From: a virus
IMG/VR virus record: IMGVR_UViG_3300012147_000095
Span: 1 to 22,471 of that record
Length of the DNA: 22,471 nt
Strand: one strand, 5' to 3'
Below, piece after piece: positions 20,484 through 22,471 of the stretch (position 1 is its first letter; each line of letters opens with the position of its first letter). Both the position numbers and the translations under genes were made by a program. A model generated the notes under the pieces. It had not been told where the DNA came from and made no database searches. It was given only the letters and a program-made list of their open reading frames with translations.

Positions 20484-21471
20484 AAGCTTCTTTAAGTATT
20501 CGATTACCCGTTGCGTGCATACCGCGCAATCCTGCAATATGGTCTGGCAGTGGTACGTTTTCCATAGACTCAAAAGCAAAAACACGCCCGTTAATTCTCG
20601 AAAAGAATTTGCCTAATGCTTGTCCAAACTTTGCCTTGCCTACAACTTCAATCTTATTCATTCCCGGCCAAGCTGTATCACGCTTAGATGTACCGATAAG
20701 CATAGCGTCTTTTTTATGCGGTACATATAGAATAGAGTCTTGATCGTATTTTGCGCCAAGTCTTCGTAAGTCTTGCTTAAGAGTTCCGGACTTTTTATGG
20801 TCTGCCACGAAGAACGAGACTTCGCCTACTTCTTTTTCTTTTGGCGTACCTAGATTTTCAATATATGATCCTTTAACCTGTGTAACAGAGTAACCGCGCG
20901 TAAGCAAAGCCGCGAGAAGTTCTTTTGTTCTGGTCATATTCTCCGAACGCTTAAACTCTCCACGAAAGGCTGAGATAGACCCTACATCATAGGCTTCGAT
21001 CTTAGTCCACAATCTTGATAGTGATGATTCCATAATGTATGATTCTTTATACTCTACTTGTTTAAAGTCTTTGAATAGCTTTATAAGCTTATCAAAATCC
21101 ATATCTATCCTCATAACTATAGCAGACTTTTTCAGATATTGCAAGCTAATAATGCGATGATTGCCATCTAATACATAATTATCTTTGGTGATATAGACGA
21201 TCTTATTCTTAACCTTGTCTATATTCTTTACCAAGGCTTCGATTTTATCTTTATGAAAGTTAGCTTGGGCGAATTTAAGTTTAAGACTGTCTACAGTCTC
21301 TTTCTTATATTTTACGCCATTCTCATCAAGAAAAGCAAGAATATTTTTAGTATTCTTCTCTGTAAGTTGCGGCATATTAAGTCTGGAAATATTTTTAGAC
21401 GATCTCTTAGCTGAAAGCATAAGTTCATCAATACTACCAGACTCTTTAATATATTCTTTAAATGATTTCAT
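20455..21471 (-). CDS. ParB/Srx-like plus DUF3293-like protein
   Basis: A 338-residue protein. It starts MKSFKEYIKES, a motif common at the N-terminus of marine T4-like phage proteins. Residues about 90-115 (ITKDNYVLDGNHRIISLQYL) match the ParB/Srx motif with D-G-N-H-R. After a linker, FRGEFKRSENMTRTKELLA, YSVTQVKGSYIEN and VGEVSFFVADHK (about 170-225) resemble a DUF3293-type nuclease-like domain. The combination suggests a DNA- or nucleotide-handling enzyme, inferred from domains. AAATAAGACT precedes ATG 21471. It lies just upstream of the DNA-modification genes. Confidence 0.72.
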   Translation of the reverse strand: MKSFKEYIKESGSIDELMLSAKRSSKNISRLNMPQLTEKNTKNILAFLDENGVKYKKETVDSLKLKFAQANFHKDKIEALVKNIDKVKNKIVYITKDNYVLDGNHRIISLQYLKKSAIVMRIDMDFDKLIKLFKDFKQVEYKESYIMESSLSRLWTKIEAYDVGSISAFRGEFKRSENMTRTKELLAALLTRGYSVTQVKGSYIENLGTPKEKEVGEVSFFVADHKKSGTLKQDLRRLGAKYDQDSILYVPHKKDAMLIGTSKRDTAWPGMNKIEVVGKAKFGQALGKFFSRINGRVFAFESMENVPLPDHIAGLRGMHATGNRILKEAYDAECSEKI

Positions 21472-21475
21472 AGTC

Positions 21476-22249
21476 TTATTTATTATTTAAAACTTTTCGC
21501 TCATTATCCAAGTCTCTATTCACAGCATCGTCAAAATTAAATTTATCGGGGAATCGAGCTTTAAGTTTTGAGATGTTTGTCACCAGACACTCTTCAAACG
21601 ATACATTAATTTGTCTTAGGGGAATGGCTAGATACCACGCCATATCACCAACTTCTTCTTTCATATTGACTGAGTCTAATTCTTTATCAAATAGAATAGA
21701 CTCCGCGTAGGCTTCGGCCACTTCGCCTAATTCTGACATAAGCCCTAAGAGACTGTGAAACAAATCCATCTGAGGTTGTGTCAATGTCTTAATCTCTTTA
21801 TCCTTTGGTGTAGCGTCATATAACTTCCGCGAAACTTCGCGCATATGTTTTTGATATCTTTCACCAGCCTTAGAGTCTTGGTAGAAGATACTTCTTTTAA
21901 GCATATCAGCAAGCGACCCGAATGTTGACATTTGTTCGATTACACAAAGATTATAACCTTCAATCTGTCTTTGGTCTTCAGTTTGTGTTGCCATACTTCT
22001 TGCAGAGTCTTCGAGATAGTTTTCCATAATAGTGTATCCTTTACATATTTTTAATAACTGTTTGCTAGTTATAATTTGTGTCTTATTTTGTATTTCTTTA
22101 ATTCTTCTTTTAGGTATATCATAGTGCGCGTAAGGTTTACTATGATACCAACATTTATTAATATTCAAGTCTTTTGCCATACTGTGTAAATTCTGAATAG
22201 AGTATGGATAGCATATTAAGTGTCTTCGATTGTCTGATAAGTATATCAC
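21476..22249 (-). CDS. DUF4031-MazG-like fusion protein
   Basis: Read from GTG 22249. Residues 1-73 match DUF4031 (HLICYPYSIQNLHSMA, then KCWYHSKPYAHYDIP). From residue 75 the protein is MazG-like, with GLMSELGEVAEAYAESI and MKEEVGDMAWYLA supplying the E-x-x-E and E-x-x-D metal ligands of all-alpha NTP pyrophosphohydrolases. The two parts are separate genes in other phages, to my knowledge. The internal ATG at 22027 has AAAGGA upstream, so MazG could also be made alone. MazG-type enzymes remove dNTPs or (p)ppGpp-like nucleotides; the phage substrate is unknown. Confidence 0.76.
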   Translation of the reverse strand: MIYLSDNRRHLICYPYSIQNLHSMAKDLNINKCWYHSKPYAHYDIPKRRIKEIQNKTQIITSKQLLKICKGYTIMENYLEDSARSMATQTEDQRQIEGYNLCVIEQMSTFGSLADMLKRSIFYQDSKAGERYQKHMREVSRKLYDATPKDKEIKTLTQPQMDLFHSLLGLMSELGEVAEAYAESILFDKELDSVNMKEEVGDMAWYLAIPLRQINVSFEECLVTNISKLKARFPDKFNFDDAVNRDLDNERKVLNNK

Positions 22250-22252
22250 AGA

Positions 22253-22369
22253 CTAAGACCCCATAAAGACCAAAGAATACTTATTCCAATCAATGATCTC
22301 GCGCATATGCAAAAGATTAAAGATTGCTTCATCATAGTAATAATTATCTGTTATGTTATACTTATTCAA
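22253..22369 (-). CDS. Possible small gene with a TTG start (38 aa)
   Basis: A frame starting TTG (22369), overlapping the previous stop, ends TAG at 22253-22255, 4 bases before the DUF4031 GTG. The translation is Tyr/Asp-rich (LNKYNITDNYYYDEAIFNLL) and looks coding. The start lacks a clear ribosome binding site, so the exact gene is uncertain. Competing short frames are present. Confidence 0.35.
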   Translation of the reverse strand: MNKYNITDNYYYDEAIFNLLHMREIIDWNKYSLVFMGS

Positions 22370-22471
22370 TTTAATAAGTCGGTAATATATAAACCATCGT
22401 CATGTTCTTCAAATAGACTTGAAGGCATGGCGCGAGCCTTTTCAATTGTGGTATTCTCTACCAGATAAAAA
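22366..22471 (-). CDS. Partial gene at the right edge (C-terminus)
   Basis: The last 34 codons of a leftward gene whose start lies beyond the window. The end contains YLVENTTIEKARAMPSSLFE and finishes acidic, with stop TGA at 22366-22368. No family can be named from this piece. Confidence 0.6.
   Translation of the reverse strand, partial: FYLVENTTIEKARAMPSSLFEEHDDGLYITDLLN

Noticed and set aside
20376-20585. The 69-codon version of the tiny membrane-peptide frame
   Set aside because: Its first half is antiparallel overlap with the ParB-like gene. Only the part from ATG 20483 has a ribosome site and a plausible protein.
1-22471. A CRISPR array, insertion sequence or integrase attachment site
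   Set aside because: No regularly spaced direct repeats, transposase or integrase reading frame was seen. The only repeat is the two-copy inverted structured element.

Overview
The window looks like part of a T4-type tailed phage (myovirus) genome. It is AT-rich, with tightly packed genes that overlap or nearly touch, and almost all of them are read leftward on the minus strand. The T4-type markers are a UvsW-like helicase next to UvsY, a tail-tube-fold protein, a gp1-like nucleotide kinase, a DsbA-like small protein, PhoH, a GroES-like co-chaperonin and several TATAAATA late promoters. The gene mix resembles marine T4-like phages such as pelagimyophages and cyanophages. That host guess is inference; no host is identified by the sequence.

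Layout from left to right. (1) 1-333 holds no convincing gene: a leftward late promoter, a long terminator hairpin and one copy of a structured repeat. (2) 334-4764 is a recombination, structure and metabolism block: Sm-like protein, UvsW, UvsY, tail-tube-fold protein, dNMP kinase-like protein, DUF115-type protein and DsbA-like protein. (3) 4765-4986 is intergenic and looks like a self-contained small-RNA gene with its own promoter and terminator. (4) 4987-8515 holds small unknown genes, a DNA methyltransferase, a PD-(D/E)XK nuclease, and at 5907-5976 an RNA that folds like the tRNA-like domain of tmRNA with no room for the usual mRNA-like domain. (5) 8548-13777 has an amidase endolysin, a lone rightward surface or tail-fibre-like gene, PhoH, a membrane protein, an AAA+ ATPase, a metallophosphoesterase and a second rightward gene. 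(6) 13781-16923 is RNA-centred: CCA-adding enzyme, Pth2-type peptidyl-tRNA hydrolase, GroES, a tRNA-Gly(UCC) lacking a D arm, and a pyrimidine-dimer glycosylase-like protein. (7) 16927-22471 has a second methyltransferase (DUF4942 plus NPPF), a TET-associated-type glycosyltransferase, a ParB/DUF3293-like protein, a DUF4031-MazG fusion and a partial gene at the edge.

Three themes stand out. First, tRNA and translation-rescue biology: a minimal tmRNA-like RNA with the G3-U70 alanine identity pair, a D-armless tRNA, a CCA-adding enzyme and a peptidyl-tRNA hydrolase, plus a small-RNA unit whose short reading frame ends Val-Ala-Ala-stop like a tmRNA tag. Second, DNA modification: two methyltransferases and a glycosyltransferase of the family linked to 5-hydroxymethylpyrimidine decoration. 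Third, regulation: sigma70-like promoters (TTGACA, 16-19 bp spacer, TATAAT-like) and T4-type late promoters both occur, several overlapping stop codons. The pentamer AGWCT is also strongly over-represented.
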